A DNA stretch of 64,000 bases from Oscillospiraceae bacterium MB08-C2-2. Lineage in GTDB: Bacteria; Bacillota; Clostridia; Oscillospirales; Ruminococcaceae. Of this stretch, positions 16,111 to 24,415 are shown one piece after another. Location: the NCBI GenBank assembly GCA_035621215.1, contig CP141729.1, positions 1,076,944-1,140,943 on the forward strand, written 5' to 3'. Made by a program: the position numbers and the translations under genes. The stretch's first letter is position 1, and each line of letters opens with the position of its first letter. The notes beneath the pieces were generated by a model, which saw only the letters and a list, made by a program, of their open reading frames with translations, was not told where the DNA came from and searched no databases.

Positions 16111-17111
16111 AGGAACTACACGCAGACCGAGAAACGGGCTGCTGACAACAAAAAGGCTGCATGTTCCCGGAGAGGGAATATACAGCTTTTTTGTTGTCGG
16201 GGATTCCAAAGGGGCTTGCCCCTTGGCGCACGACTTTGCGGAGCAAAGTGTAGTGTGTTATACGCTCTGTCAGCGATGCCGTGAAAATGCCGTTGCCGCC
16301 GTGGAGGGCAAGGGTATTTGAAGCGGCAGGAAAGCGGGCGGGAATTTGTGGCGTGGAGCCACAAATGACAGGCCGATTTCATCAGCGGACAGGGCGTATA
16401 TGGAACCCTCATCAATCGTCCGAACTTCGAGCCAACTTGGCCCGAAATCCCGCAAGGTATCCAGAGGCGTTCCCCCCTCTGGAATTCCCCCCACTCGCCG
16501 TATGGCAGAGCTTCCCATGTAAAAGAACATGGGAACCTTGCTGTTTAGTGTGGGCTTCGGCTTATGTCAATGGGCTTTTGCGGCATATGCTCCGTTTCGT
16601 CCGCTATTCCACATTCCCATTGACAACGCCTTTCGCCGTTTGATTTTCTCTGTTCTTTGGAAGAGTCCGGGGGCACGGGGGCAGAGCCACCGAAAAATTG
16701 AAGATTATAGCAACGTAGCGGAGCCGATTTTGACGTAGAATGGAGCGGACGGCAACGGGGCAGGGTTTTATCCTGTTCCCCGTTGTCGGTGGCGCAGTGG
16801 AACGGCAAAAATCCAGCCAGTCAAAGGGTTGAAGAGTGGAGATTTTGCGTCAGCAAAATACTACTCGGCCCTTGACTGACTGGATAGGCGTAGCGGCCTG
16901 ATATACGGGAAAATTTTGGGCACGCCAGAAAATCTTGTGTAAAAGCAATTTTTCCACAGACAAGAAAACAGCAAAAAGATACGGATTTGTTCACCGAATT
17001 AAAGGTGGGGAATTGGCCGTGTTGACCGTTCTCCCAGCGGGCGGCGGCAGTATGCGCGGCGAAGCCGTGAATGCTGCTGCCACCTGCTGGGAAGCCTAAG
17101 CGACGGTCCGA
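16111..17111. other. gene-poor remnant of a mobilizable element
   Basis: About 1 kb of GC-rich sequence without a credible gene. It contains a long hairpin (16144-16159 with 16183-16198), a hairpin CCAAAGGGGC / GCCCCTTGG near 16206-16225, the MobV-type oriT (16233-16263), a palindrome around 16424-16446 that recurs at 19938-19960, and the hairpin TTCCCATGT / ACATGGGAA (16512-16535). Open frames here are short and without family features. Confidence 0.5.
16233..16263 (+). other. MobV/pMV158-type origin of transfer (oriT) with nic site
   Basis: The inverted repeat ACTTTGC (16233-16239) - GGA - GCAAAGT (16243-16249) is followed one base later by TAGTGTG|TTATAC (16251-16263). This is the recognition pattern of MobV-family relaxases such as pMV158 MobM, which nick after TAGTGTG. 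A MobV relaxase remnant lies 4.3 kb downstream on the same strand, consistent with a shared origin. Confidence 0.75.
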
Positions 17112-17348
17112 TTATCCGACCTGCCGATCTCCAAATAGGACTTCCAACTGGCTGATGACTTGGTCCCAATTTCGGCAACGGGCTGTCCAGTGTTCGACAA
17201 TGTTTTTGGAGGCCAGATACAGGATTTTGAGCAGGGAATCGTCATTGGTAAAGGACGGCTTGTTTTTCGTGATTTTGCGGAATTGTTGGTTGAGTCCCTC
17301 AATGATATTGGTTGTATATATGATTTTCCTCGATCTCAAATTTTGCAA
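17112..17348 (-). pseudogene. IS256-family (mutator-type) transposase, C-terminal remnant
   Basis: The minus strand encodes RKIIYTTNIIEGLNQQFRKI and KNKPSFTNDDSLLKILYLAS, then KNIVEHWTARCRNWDQVISQ, a highly characteristic C-terminal segment of IS256-group transposases. Only about 78 residues remain. The catalytic core is missing and the frame begins abruptly near 17340. It shows that an insertion sequence has been lost from the island. Confidence 0.88.
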
Positions 17349-17401
17349 TTACTTATTCATCTTATGCCGCCAAGCTAAATACCATCCTCAAACACGGAGG
17401 G

Positions 17402-17860
17402 TTATGATAAGCAAAGCAAATCCTTATTTTTGATAAGTAAATCCCGTTCCCATTGATATAGCCATTCCTCATGCGCAGAAATCCAGTTGTCAATTTTCAG
17501 GGCTTCTTCTATCCATTCCTCTGGATATAGAATTTGATTCTCCCCATATCCATGTTGAGAATTATGGTAATCGTGTAGCCCATAAACAAAAATATCTGCT
17601 AATTCCTGCTCCCCAGATTGCTTTAGATATTGCACAGTAGACTGTATATTGTTTGAATCTTTACCCTCGGCCTCATAAAACGTCCATACGCCTTGTCGTA
17701 CAGACATTGCGAGCCAATTTACTATTGTCAAATAAGCAATAGCACGTAGCGGTTTTTTTGGCATTCTCCAAAGTGCTCCAGCAAAATCTGCTTCTACCCT
17801 CCAAAATTCAATAATGTCTATATTTGAAAGTTTCTGATAAAGCTGTTCTATATTATCCAT
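17402..17860 (-). CDS. DUF4375/DMP19-like protein, possible immunity protein
   Basis: 152 aa, all-alpha, acidic, without signal peptide or membrane segment. The pattern YLTIVNWLAMSVRQGVWTFYEAEG...STVQYLKQSGEQELADIF resembles DMP19/DUF4375 domains, which are common beside polymorphic toxins. The match is by eye and only moderate. AGGAGATAAA precedes the ATG. It lies 86 bases behind the ankyrin gene on the same strand, so both may be one transcript. A toxin-immunity role is inferred from the pairing and from nearby RHS repeats. Confidence 0.6.
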   Translation of the reverse strand: MDNIEQLYQKLSNIDIIEFWRVEADFAGALWRMPKKPLRAIAYLTIVNWLAMSVRQGVWTFYEAEGKDSNNIQSTVQYLKQSGEQELADIFVYGLHDYHNSQHGYGENQILYPEEWIEEALKIDNWISAHEEWLYQWERDLLIKNKDLLCLS

Positions 17861-17946
17861 TTTATCTCCTATTAGTAACCCTTTTTAAAGCTTCTACTCA
17901 ATAATTAACCTTATGCCACTAAGGCAATCTATACATATTGCCCATA

Positions 17947-18759
17947 TTATAACAAATAGTCGCAACCGTTAATAAATGCTTTGCGCTCCTCTGAGACAAT
18001 TGCACCATAGTACGGATTATCTTTAGCATAATATGGCTTCATAAACTCAATCCATGGCCGATCAGTATTTACCTCGTCTTCGGCGGAAAAACCGTGTGTT
18101 AGTTCACGATTGAAAACTAAATTGTTAACCAATATTTGAGTGCGGAGAACAAAAGGATATAAATGTGTATATCTCAAATCCTCTTTAGGAAAAGAACCTG
18201 AGAATCTATAAATGTTTGCACCATGGGTAATCATCAAATCCATAAGTTGCGTTGTGACATCGGCCAAAAAAATTTGATATTCAGCTTCATCACTATTCTT
18301 GTATCCCTCACAAATGGCAACTGTCCACACAGGACGTAACCGATTATCCATCTTATTGGGGTCGGCTCCAAGTTGTAGCATATATGCAAAAAGTTCAATA
18401 AATTTTTTGGTCTTACTTCGTGTTTCTTCTGGGGAATATTTATATGAATGCAGAGTTGCTTGGGAATACACAGCACGAACCATGTCCATTAAAACCGGGA
18501 AGCAGACGATTTCTTGAGGCCTCAGCCCTTTGTCATCTTCTATAAAATTAACATCTGCACCCATATCCAGCAAATAAGAAATAATTTTTGTATCGCCAAA
18601 ACCACCACCGCGCTTAATTGCAACTTGTAAAGGGGATTGTCCATCATCGGATTTAGGCGGTGATTTTGCAACACAATTCACAAGTCCAGGATTCTTCTCT
18701 AAAATACGTTGTACTTCTATCAAATCATTTTGCCGAATAGCAACAAATAGTTTTTTCAT
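17947..18759 (-). CDS. ankyrin-repeat protein
   Basis: 270 aa, cytoplasmic. Ankyrin units are visible as LFVAIRQNDLIEVQRILEKNPGLVN, SPLQVAIKRGGG...IISYLLDMGADVNF and FAYMLQLGADPNKMDNRLRPVW, with a later MDLMITHGANIYR. The start is ATG 18759, nine bases behind AAAGGAG. An ATG at 18768 abuts the ribosome site and is rejected. Ankyrin proteins of this size are frequent immunity proteins in polymorphic toxin loci, and the RHS fragment 2.5 kb away makes that plausible here, but the sequence itself does not show it. Confidence 0.7.
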   Translation of the reverse strand: MKKLFVAIRQNDLIEVQRILEKNPGLVNCVAKSPPKSDDGQSPLQVAIKRGGGFGDTKIISYLLDMGADVNFIEDDKGLRPQEIVCFPVLMDMVRAVYSQATLHSYKYSPEETRSKTKKFIELFAYMLQLGADPNKMDNRLRPVWTVAICEGYKNSDEAEYQIFLADVTTQLMDLMITHGANIYRFSGSFPKEDLRYTHLYPFVLRTQILVNNLVFNRELTHGFSAEDEVNTDRPWIEFMKPYYAKDNPYYGAIVSEERKAFINGCDYLL

Positions 18760-18895
18760 GTTAAGCATCTCCTTTATTGTCTTACTTCGTATGGGATGTA
18801 AATATTCTTATATATATGCCTTATAAAAATATTCTTTGTCAACCATCTACTTCTAAAACGTACTACCATGTACCCTACCACAACACCCAGCCTTG

Positions 18896-19711
18896 TCATT
18901 TCCGTTTTTTCCTGCCCTTTTTCTTGCCCGTACTTTTCAAATGCTTGGACTTTTGCAGCACCCGCATCATCACTTCAAATTCAACATCAGTCAGCTTGGT
19001 ATAGTCAATCCCCAACCGCCGGCAATACAGGGCAGCCTGTTTCTTCTGTGCGCTCCCCTCAATGCTGGAAACAAACTCCATGTCCTGCTTCAATTCTCGC
19101 ACAAAATCAGTTTCCGGGGCGCTGGTGCTGTCTTGCCTGTGGGTTTCCTTTATGTCTTTGATGATACCGTCCATATCGTCATGAACCGTATGACGGAAAT
19201 ACTCGTCCTCGTTGATGTGGGTAGCGTTCAAGATACGGATATGGCGGTCATGCTTGCCGGGGCGGTATTTCTTTTCTATGGTGTCCCTCGCCAGATTAAC
19301 ATAGGCGTTCAGGTTCTGCACTTGCATACTTGCAATCCCGTCCACATAAATCTCAATGTAAGCCAATAGTTTTACAAAATCCTTGTGCCCCGCCATTTCA
19401 CAAAGAAGCCGGGTGTTGATGTTCCCACTTTTGAGTAGCTCTATCATTCCATCGCTCAAATGCAGTTCCGCAAGGTCTGCGTTTGGGTGATTTTTTGATT
19501 CGGTCAGACCCAGCAGATAATCAGCGGATACGCCGTAAAATTTCGCCAGTGTCACAATGCTGGTGTGGCTAATGTCCTTGTAATCTTCTGTTTCATAGTT
19601 GCCCAAAGCAGATTTTGAAATGCCTGTCCGCTGTTCCAACTGTTCCAGCGTCAGGCTCCGTTCCACCCGCAAATCCTTTAACCGCTCCTGTATCGTCAAG
19701 GCCACATTCAT
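18896..19711 (-). CDS. XRE family helix-turn-helix regulator of the mobile element
   Basis: 271 aa. The N-terminal HTH (IQERLKDLRVERSLTLEQLEQRTGISKSALGNYE...) is followed by KFYGVSADYLLGLTESKNHP, then a long helical C-terminal part and a lysine/arginine-rich tail (KKKGRKKRK). Start ATG 19711 is placed by AAGGAGG; the longer frame upstream has no support. Such regulators are usual in clostridial mobilizable elements upstream of cysteine-rich and Mob genes, which is exactly the arrangement here (divergent). Confidence 0.87.
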   Translation of the reverse strand: MNVALTIQERLKDLRVERSLTLEQLEQRTGISKSALGNYETEDYKDISHTSIVTLAKFYGVSADYLLGLTESKNHPNADLAELHLSDGMIELLKSGNINTRLLCEMAGHKDFVKLLAYIEIYVDGIASMQVQNLNAYVNLARDTIEKKYRPGKHDRHIRILNATHINEDEYFRHTVHDDMDGIIKDIKETHRQDSTSAPETDFVRELKQDMEFVSSIEGSAQKKQAALYCRRLGIDYTKLTDVEFEVMMRVLQKSKHLKSTGKKKGRKKRK

Positions 19712-20057
19712 AGCCGTATCCTCCTTTCCCTGCCTCGATTTTCTGCTTGCCCCCATTATACCATACCTTTCCACAAGCGTGGAAATTTTTCATTTTCAGG
19801 CTGTTTTCCAGCCTTGTGGATATACGGGAGGGGCGGTCAAAAAAGTATACACTTAGGTTAGTTCATCGATGGACAGCACAAGTGAATGACCGTCTGAAAG
19901 GGATACCACCCGCAGGGGAAGCACCGCCACGAACCACACTTCGGGCCAACTTGGCCCGAAGTCGGGATAGCGTGCCAATACGGGGAAACGCCGCCATAAG
20001 GGGGCAGGAACGGCTTTCGGGAGAAACGGCGCAGGACAAAGAAAACGGAGGATCCCC
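19712..20057. other. divergent intergenic region of the mobile element
   Basis: Lies between the XRE regulator (minus) and the VLP gene (plus). It contains the palindrome around 19938-19960, whose core GGCCAACTTGGCCCGAA is also present at 16424-16446, and neighbouring TTCATC...GGACAG blocks shared with the 16.4-kb region. It probably carries promoters for both directions. Confidence 0.45.
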
Positions 20058-20112
20058 ATGAGAGAGAAAATAAAACCCCTAGAGCGCAAGCCGGGACGTT
20101 TCCCTGCCCCAT

Positions 20113-20460
20113 ATGACACCGGGACAGCGCAGATGGGCAAACGCCCTCATACGCCGGGAGTGCTGCAACTATGACAACGGCAACTGCATTTTGCTGGACG
20201 ACGGGGAGGAATGTATCTGTGTCCAGAGCATTTCCTATTCCGTCTGCTGTACATGGTTCCGTCATGCGGTTTTGCCGCTGGACAAGCCACTGGAAGCGGA
20301 GCTTTTCCATAGCGGTGATGTGAAGCGGTGCGCCGTTTGCGGGGCGGCTATCGTCCCCGGCTCCAACCGTGCGAAATACTGTGAAGCCTGTTCCAAAGAG
20401 GTACACCGCAAGCAGAAGAACAAAAGCAACCAAAACAGACGGAACAAAAAGGACAGTTAA
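20113..20460 (+). CDS. cysteine-rich VLP domain protein, probable 5' frameshift
   Basis: 115 aa with many cysteines: RRECCNYDNGNCILLDDGEECICVQSISYSVCCTWFR and RCAVCGAAIVPGSNRAKYCEACS, matching the Cys_rich_VLP family that accompanies relaxases on clostridial mobile elements. The good ribosome site (GGAGG at 20047-20051) serves ATG 20058, whose frame (MREKIKPLERKPGRFPAP) is one base off. Dropping one C at about 20105-20110 would join it to MTPGQRRWANALIRREC. The gene is therefore probably frameshifted. Function unknown; presumably metal-binding. Confidence 0.78.
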   Translation: MTPGQRRWANALIRRECCNYDNGNCILLDDGEECICVQSISYSVCCTWFRHAVLPLDKPLEAELFHSGDVKRCAVCGAAIVPGSNRAKYCEACSKEVHRKQKNKSNQNRRNKKDS

Positions 20461-20579
20461 GGACTGAAAAGGCCCCATTTTACAAGGTTTTTTGAAGCCC
20501 GTTCCGGGGTAGGCGGTATATTTGTACTCCCACCCCGGAAAACGGGCTTCTAACCGTCCACAGGAGGGAGGATTGATAG

Positions 20580-22268
20580 ATTCCCCAACACGCAATCCTA
20601 CGCTTTGAAAAGCACAAGGGCAACCCGGCAAGGCCGCTGGAAGCCCACCATGAACGGCAGAAAGAGAAATACGCCAGTAACCCGGACATAGACACCAGCC
20701 GTAGCAGGTGCAATTTCCATATCGTCAAGCCGCAAGGCAGATACTACCACTTCATTCAAAACCGTATCAAACAGGCCGGGTGCAGGACACGCAAGGACAG
20801 CACCCGGTTTGTGGATACCCTGATAACCGCCAGCCCGGAATTTTTCAAGGGCAAATCCCCAAAGGAAACGGCGGCATTTTTCCAGAGGGCGGCTGACTTC
20901 CTTATCCAGCGGGTAGGCCGGGACAATATCGTGTCGGCGGTGGTTCACATGGACGAGAAAACGCCTCATATGTACCTGACCTTTGTGCCGCTGATACAGG
21001 ACAACCGCCTGTCCGCAAAAGAGATTTTAGGCAACCGGGCCAGCCTTTCCAAATGGCAGGACAATTTTCACGCTCACATGGTGGAGAAATACCCGGACTT
21101 GGAGCGTGGGGAAAGTGCGTTCCAGACAGGCCGCAAGCATATCCCCACCCGGTTATTCAAACAGGCGGTTTCCATTTCCAAACAGGCAAAAGCCGTTGAA
21201 GCGGCACTGGACAATATCGGGCCGCTGAACGCCGGGAAGAAAAAAGAGGAAGCCCTCACCCTGCTGAAAAAGTGGTTTCCCCAGATGGAGAATTTCAGCG
21301 TCACCTATCATTACAATGCCAAGGGATTACTCCATACAGAGGCGGAAACCGGAGGCGTGGTAAAGACCTATTCATACGATGCCAACGGCAATCGCACCGG
21401 CTTTGAAATGAAAAAAGGCTCCTCTGTGGAAATGAGCCTTGGTTATGACTATGATCGCTTGAACCGGCTGAAAACTGTTATGCGCAGCGGCGCTGTCATT
21501 GCGCAGTATAAGTATACCATTGACGGTAACCGAGACACCCTTACTTACACCAGCAATAATAGCTCTATGGTGACCAGTTATAGCTACAACGATGCTAATC
21601 TTGTTCTGTCCCTGACAAATCGCAGCGGGAGCAATACTTTGTCCTCCTTCACCTACACCTATGATTTGGATGGGAATCAGAAAAGCAAGACAGCGGCGGT
21701 GAAAAACAAGGCCGCCAAGACCACCAACTATACGTATGATACCATGGGGCGGCTAAAGTCCTTACCGTTTATGTGCTGCTGTTACAAACTTGGAAAAATC
21801 AATGTTGAAGAATGTGAAGATCGATTAGAAGCGGTACTTATTGAGAATGCAGTGAGGAATAATCACACTATTCTTGACGACTTAGATAAAGTTTTTAGAG
21901 AAAATCTCCTAAACAGAGATGATAGTGATGAGTCTAGAAACACCATAACCGCAGTAATTAATGTTATCACGCGACTACAGAATTCACCGTTTTCGGAGAT
22001 GCGCAATTTTTTATCTTCTGGGTATATGAATTTACTTATATTGTGCCGTCGTTATCAAAGCAATGAATTTGATGTGTTAGAATTTCGGGATCATCTTCAA
22101 ACAGTAATCGCTTTACCCAACATTTCTATGAATGAAGAGGTAGAGAATCTTTATGAAGAGGCCTTAACTAAGCTGGATGATATTGAATATCTTTATAGTA
22201 TGGCTAAGGCCGAAGAAATCGGAAAAGAATTCGCAGATAAACTGATAACCGCAATAAACAGAAAATAG
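20580..22268 (+). CDS. chimeric frame: MobV relaxase fragment - RHS repeats - unrelated C-terminus
   Basis: One uninterrupted frame holds three unrelated parts. (1) 20580-21298: Pre/MobV relaxase (IPQHAILRFEKHKGNPARPL, VVHMDEKTPHMYLTFVPL, KWQDNFHAHMVEKYPDLERG, TGRKHIPTRLFKQA). Its first codon is ATT behind a TAG, with GGAGGGAGG upstream, so the normal start is lost; the first in-frame GTG is 20811. (2) about 21299-21762: RHS/YD repeats (YSYDANGNRTGF, YDYDRLNRLKTV, YTYDLDGNQKSK, YTYDTMGRLKS). (3) 21763-22268: an AT-richer helical segment (CCCYKLGKINVEECEDRLEA..., ending ADKLITAINRK) that I do not recognise. The relaxase lacks its C-terminal half. Function as a protein is doubtful. Confidence 0.75.
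   Translation: MPQHAILRFEKHKGNPARPLEAHHERQKEKYASNPDIDTSRSRCNFHIVKPQGRYYHFIQNRIKQAGCRTRKDSTRFVDTLITASPEFFKGKSPKETAAFFQRAADFLIQRVGRDNIVSAVVHMDEKTPHMYLTFVPLIQDNRLSAKEILGNRASLSKWQDNFHAHMVEKYPDLERGESAFQTGRKHIPTRLFKQAVSISKQAKAVEAALDNIGPLNAGKKKEEALTLLKKWFPQMENFSVTYHYNAKGLLHTEAETGGVVKTYSYDANGNRTGFEMKKGSSVEMSLGYDYDRLNRLKTVMRSGAVIAQYKYTIDGNRDTLTYTSNNSSMVTSYSYNDANLVLSLTNRSGSNTLSSFTYTYDLDGNQKSKTAAVKNKAAKTTNYTYDTMGRLKSLPFMCCCYKLGKINVEECEDRLEAVLIENAVRNNHTILDDLDKVFRENLLNRDDSDESRNTITAVINVITRLQNSPFSEMRNFLSSGYMNLLILCRRYQSNEFDVLEFRDHLQTVIALPNISMNEEVENLYEEALTKLDDIEYLYSMAKAEEIGKEFADKLITAINRK
21299..21762 (+). pseudogene. RHS/YD-repeat fragment inside the chimeric frame
   Basis: About 155 residues with five to six YDxxGNRxxx-type repeats, from a polymorphic-toxin or wall-associated RHS protein. 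Neither the RHS core motif nor a toxin tip is present. The flanks are a MobV relaxase on the left and unrelated sequence on the right. Confidence 0.8.
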
Positions 22269-22855
22269 ACATTGAGCCGCTGGATTCAGATCGAATCCAG
22301 CGGCTATGTATTATTAATTATTCAATCCAAGATGGAATAGGGCTATAATCAGCTTAACCAATGGCATAACACAATATTAATCCGACTATCATCTTAAAGT
22401 GATAGTAACACCCGAAGTCCTACAGCGTATGGGAAGGCGAAAGCTTAGTACCCCGCACATCACTCCTAAGATTGGAAAGCTGTCTTCATAGATAGAAACA
22501 TCTCCTTTTAAAAAGGTTCATATTGTTACCCTCCAATATTTTGATTGTAACCTAAGTACTGCATCGATACCGGGTGTTGGTCACGAAAAACAGGTTACGA
22601 TAGAATAGAAAAAAGGCGCTCTAATTTCTCAAGCGCCTTAAAAGTGTGAAATCTCTCTTGTTTCGCCGACCGAAGCAGATCGGCGTGTTGAAGGAGTAAA
22701 TACAGGTTACATTTTTTATTGCTCGATCCGTTCTTGCACCGGGCATAGTTTTTTCTTCTGTAACATATCGTGACTAGCATTCCTATTGACAAACTTTTTC
22801 GGGTTCAGGTCAAACTTCTCCTGCGAGAAAATGCAAGGTGCTTACTAAGGTGAGT
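22269..22855. other. AT-rich intergenic stretch, no gene seen
   Basis: About 590 bases without a coding frame I can support. It begins with a short hairpin (TTGAGCCGCTGGATTC / GAATCCAGCGGCT, about 22271-22305) that may terminate the chimeric transcript. The remainder shows no recognisable motif. Confidence 0.5.
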
Positions 22856-23110
22856 TTACAGCGAATTATAAAACGCCCTCAAGTCCTGCTTTGTATTTTC
22901 AGAAAGCTCGGTATCCCTAATATTTTCAATTGCACCCTGAATGCCATAAAGCATATGCAGACAGGCCCCGTCATCGACCTCAATCCTGATGCGGAAAAAG
23001 GCTTCTTTGCTTCCCATCTGTATAAGCTGCTGTGATGTATAAACCCCTATCGCATTCAGATTTTTTTCTAAAACCTTGCCCACATTAGGCATTGAAGATA
23101 ACGTTGCCAC
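22856..23110 (-). CDS. TfoX C-terminal domain protein
   Basis: 84 aa, consisting only of the TfoX/Sxy C-terminal helical domain: LSSMPNVGKVLEKNLNAIGVYTSQQLIQMGSKEAFFRI, a helix-hairpin-helix-like fold. The N-terminal TfoX domain is absent, as in many stand-alone Firmicute versions. It lies eight bases after the zinc-ribbon gene and is the third gene of a TetR-led operon. Role unknown. Confidence 0.88.
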   Translation of the reverse strand: MATLSSMPNVGKVLEKNLNAIGVYTSQQLIQMGSKEAFFRIRIEVDDGACLHMLYGIQGAIENIRDTELSENTKQDLRAFYNSL

Positions 23111-23118
23111 AAAACCAC

Positions 23119-23364
23119 CTACTCAAAATATTTTTCCCAAGCCGGGAGTTTTCTCATACTACTTTCAGTTATCTCCCGAGCTGCTTTTTCATCAAAACCC
23201 TGTGTTTTGATTATAAAATTAGCCATAGCCTCTTTCTTTTCTTCAAATGACTGCATAGAACCATCTGAGTGGGCACAATGCACACAGTAATCTTTAGCTA
23301 CATCGCCGTTGGGGTAGTCAGATATTTCCTGCATTGGCATCCCACAAGATATACATACTTTCAT
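23119..23364 (-). CDS. small zinc-ribbon protein
   Basis: 81 aa. The N-terminal zinc ribbon KVCISCGMPM...KDYCVHCAHSDGSMQSFEEKKE provides the CxxC and CxxC pairs of the Zn_ribbon_2 family ('putative zinc ribbon domain'), and a helical tail follows. Such proteins often sit beside AraC-effector or TetR genes. It lies 12 bases behind the TetR gene. Function unknown. Confidence 0.85.
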   Translation of the reverse strand: MKVCISCGMPMQEISDYPNGDVAKDYCVHCAHSDGSMQSFEEKKEAMANFIIKTQGFDEKAAREITESSMRKLPAWEKYFE

Positions 23365-23376
23365 TTTTAAAGCCTC

Positions 23377-23958
23377 CTATTTTCCAATTAATTTTAAAAA
23401 CATTCCGGTCAGTTCTTCACTATATCTATCAATAAGGGGATCTTCTGGTGAGAATAACTCTTTGTTCTGTAAGTAGTAGTGGATTAATCCCATCCACGTA
23501 TTAAACAGTAGGTGTATTGGAATATCTTTGATCCCCTGCCTTTCATAATCTTGTTCAATGATTTTACTAAAGTGATAGGCCGTGATCGATTGTAATTTTA
23601 CTAAGCTGATCCTTGTTTCATCTGGCAACAAATTTTTTTCGGTTATTAACCGAAGATAAAAGTTTTCGTGCTTCGATAAAACATTCAAATGTGTTCTCAG
23701 AAACTCTCTAATATCACACTTTTTTTCTGCCAAAGTATGCAACTCAAGCCCCAGACTATCTCCAAAATCCTCTATAACAGCACATAGCAACTCATCTACT
23801 GATGGAAAATGCACAAAGATCGTGCCATGCGATACGCCTGCTTCTTTTGCAATTGTGGCAGTTGTTGCAGAAAACCCTTGTTCCGAATACACGATATAAG
23901 CTGTTTCAACAATCTTATTTCGTGTATTCTCTTTTTGTAATTGTCTTTTTGATTTCAC
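23377..23958 (-). CDS. TetR/AcrR family transcriptional regulator
   Basis: 193 aa. N-terminal HTH: NKIVETAYIVYSEQGFSATTATIAKEAGVSHGTIFVHFPSVDELL. The ligand-binding helical C-terminal domain has no clear specificity. It is first in the operon with the zinc-ribbon and TfoX_C genes. A perfect dyad upstream (23976-23993) is a likely self-binding operator. Confidence 0.92.
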   Translation of the reverse strand: MKSKRQLQKENTRNKIVETAYIVYSEQGFSATTATIAKEAGVSHGTIFVHFPSVDELLCAVIEDFGDSLGLELHTLAEKKCDIREFLRTHLNVLSKHENFYLRLITEKNLLPDETRISLVKLQSITAYHFSKIIEQDYERQGIKDIPIHLLFNTWMGLIHYYLQNKELFSPEDPLIDRYSEELTGMFLKLIGK

Positions 23959-23975
23959 TCAATAACCTCCAACTC

Positions 23976-23993
23976 AATGAGTACAAACTCATT
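23976..23993. promoter_or_regulatory. TetR operator candidate
   Basis: AATGAGT (23976-23982) and ACTCATT (23987-23993) form a perfect dyad with a four-base centre, 18 bases upstream of the TetR start. Confidence 0.55.
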
Positions 23994-24415
23994 ATATAGC
24001 AAATACAAATTGAAATCAAGATAAAATTTCTTTTTCAGCTTTCCTAAGTGTAATGGGTCAACTGGCGAAACGAATAATAAAGAACAAGAGTACGAAGATT
24101 CGTTTCCATAATGCGTTTATCCAATTTAGATCCAAGGCCGCTTTGCTGTCATGAAACGAGAGCATATGATGGACAAAATCAGGAAGAGAGTCCTTTTTTG
24201 GGCGTGCGATGAATGTCTTCTTTCCGCCTTATCGGAACGCTAAAGTTTTCTCTTACAAAAAAGCAATCCGGTTTGCATCGTTCAAGCCGGATTTGCTTTG
24301 TCTTTGAATAATAAATGCTGTATAATTGAAGCCAGATGAAAAACTGTGGGGCAAAATACAAATTAGCTATGGACACCTGCGCGTGAAAAGATGCACAAAG
24401 AAGGAATGATAGTAC
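23994..24415. other. intergenic stretch with terminator-like hairpin
   Basis: No gene is supported. AAAGCAATCCGG ... CCGGATTTGCTTT at about 24262-24299 forms a hairpin followed by GTCTTTG. It may end transcripts from either side. Confidence 0.45.

Noticed and set aside
16270-16530. Minus-strand frame ending in a segment resembling part of 19853-20140
   Set aside because: The similarity reflects a duplicated palindromic DNA block; neither frame has a ribosome site or domain.
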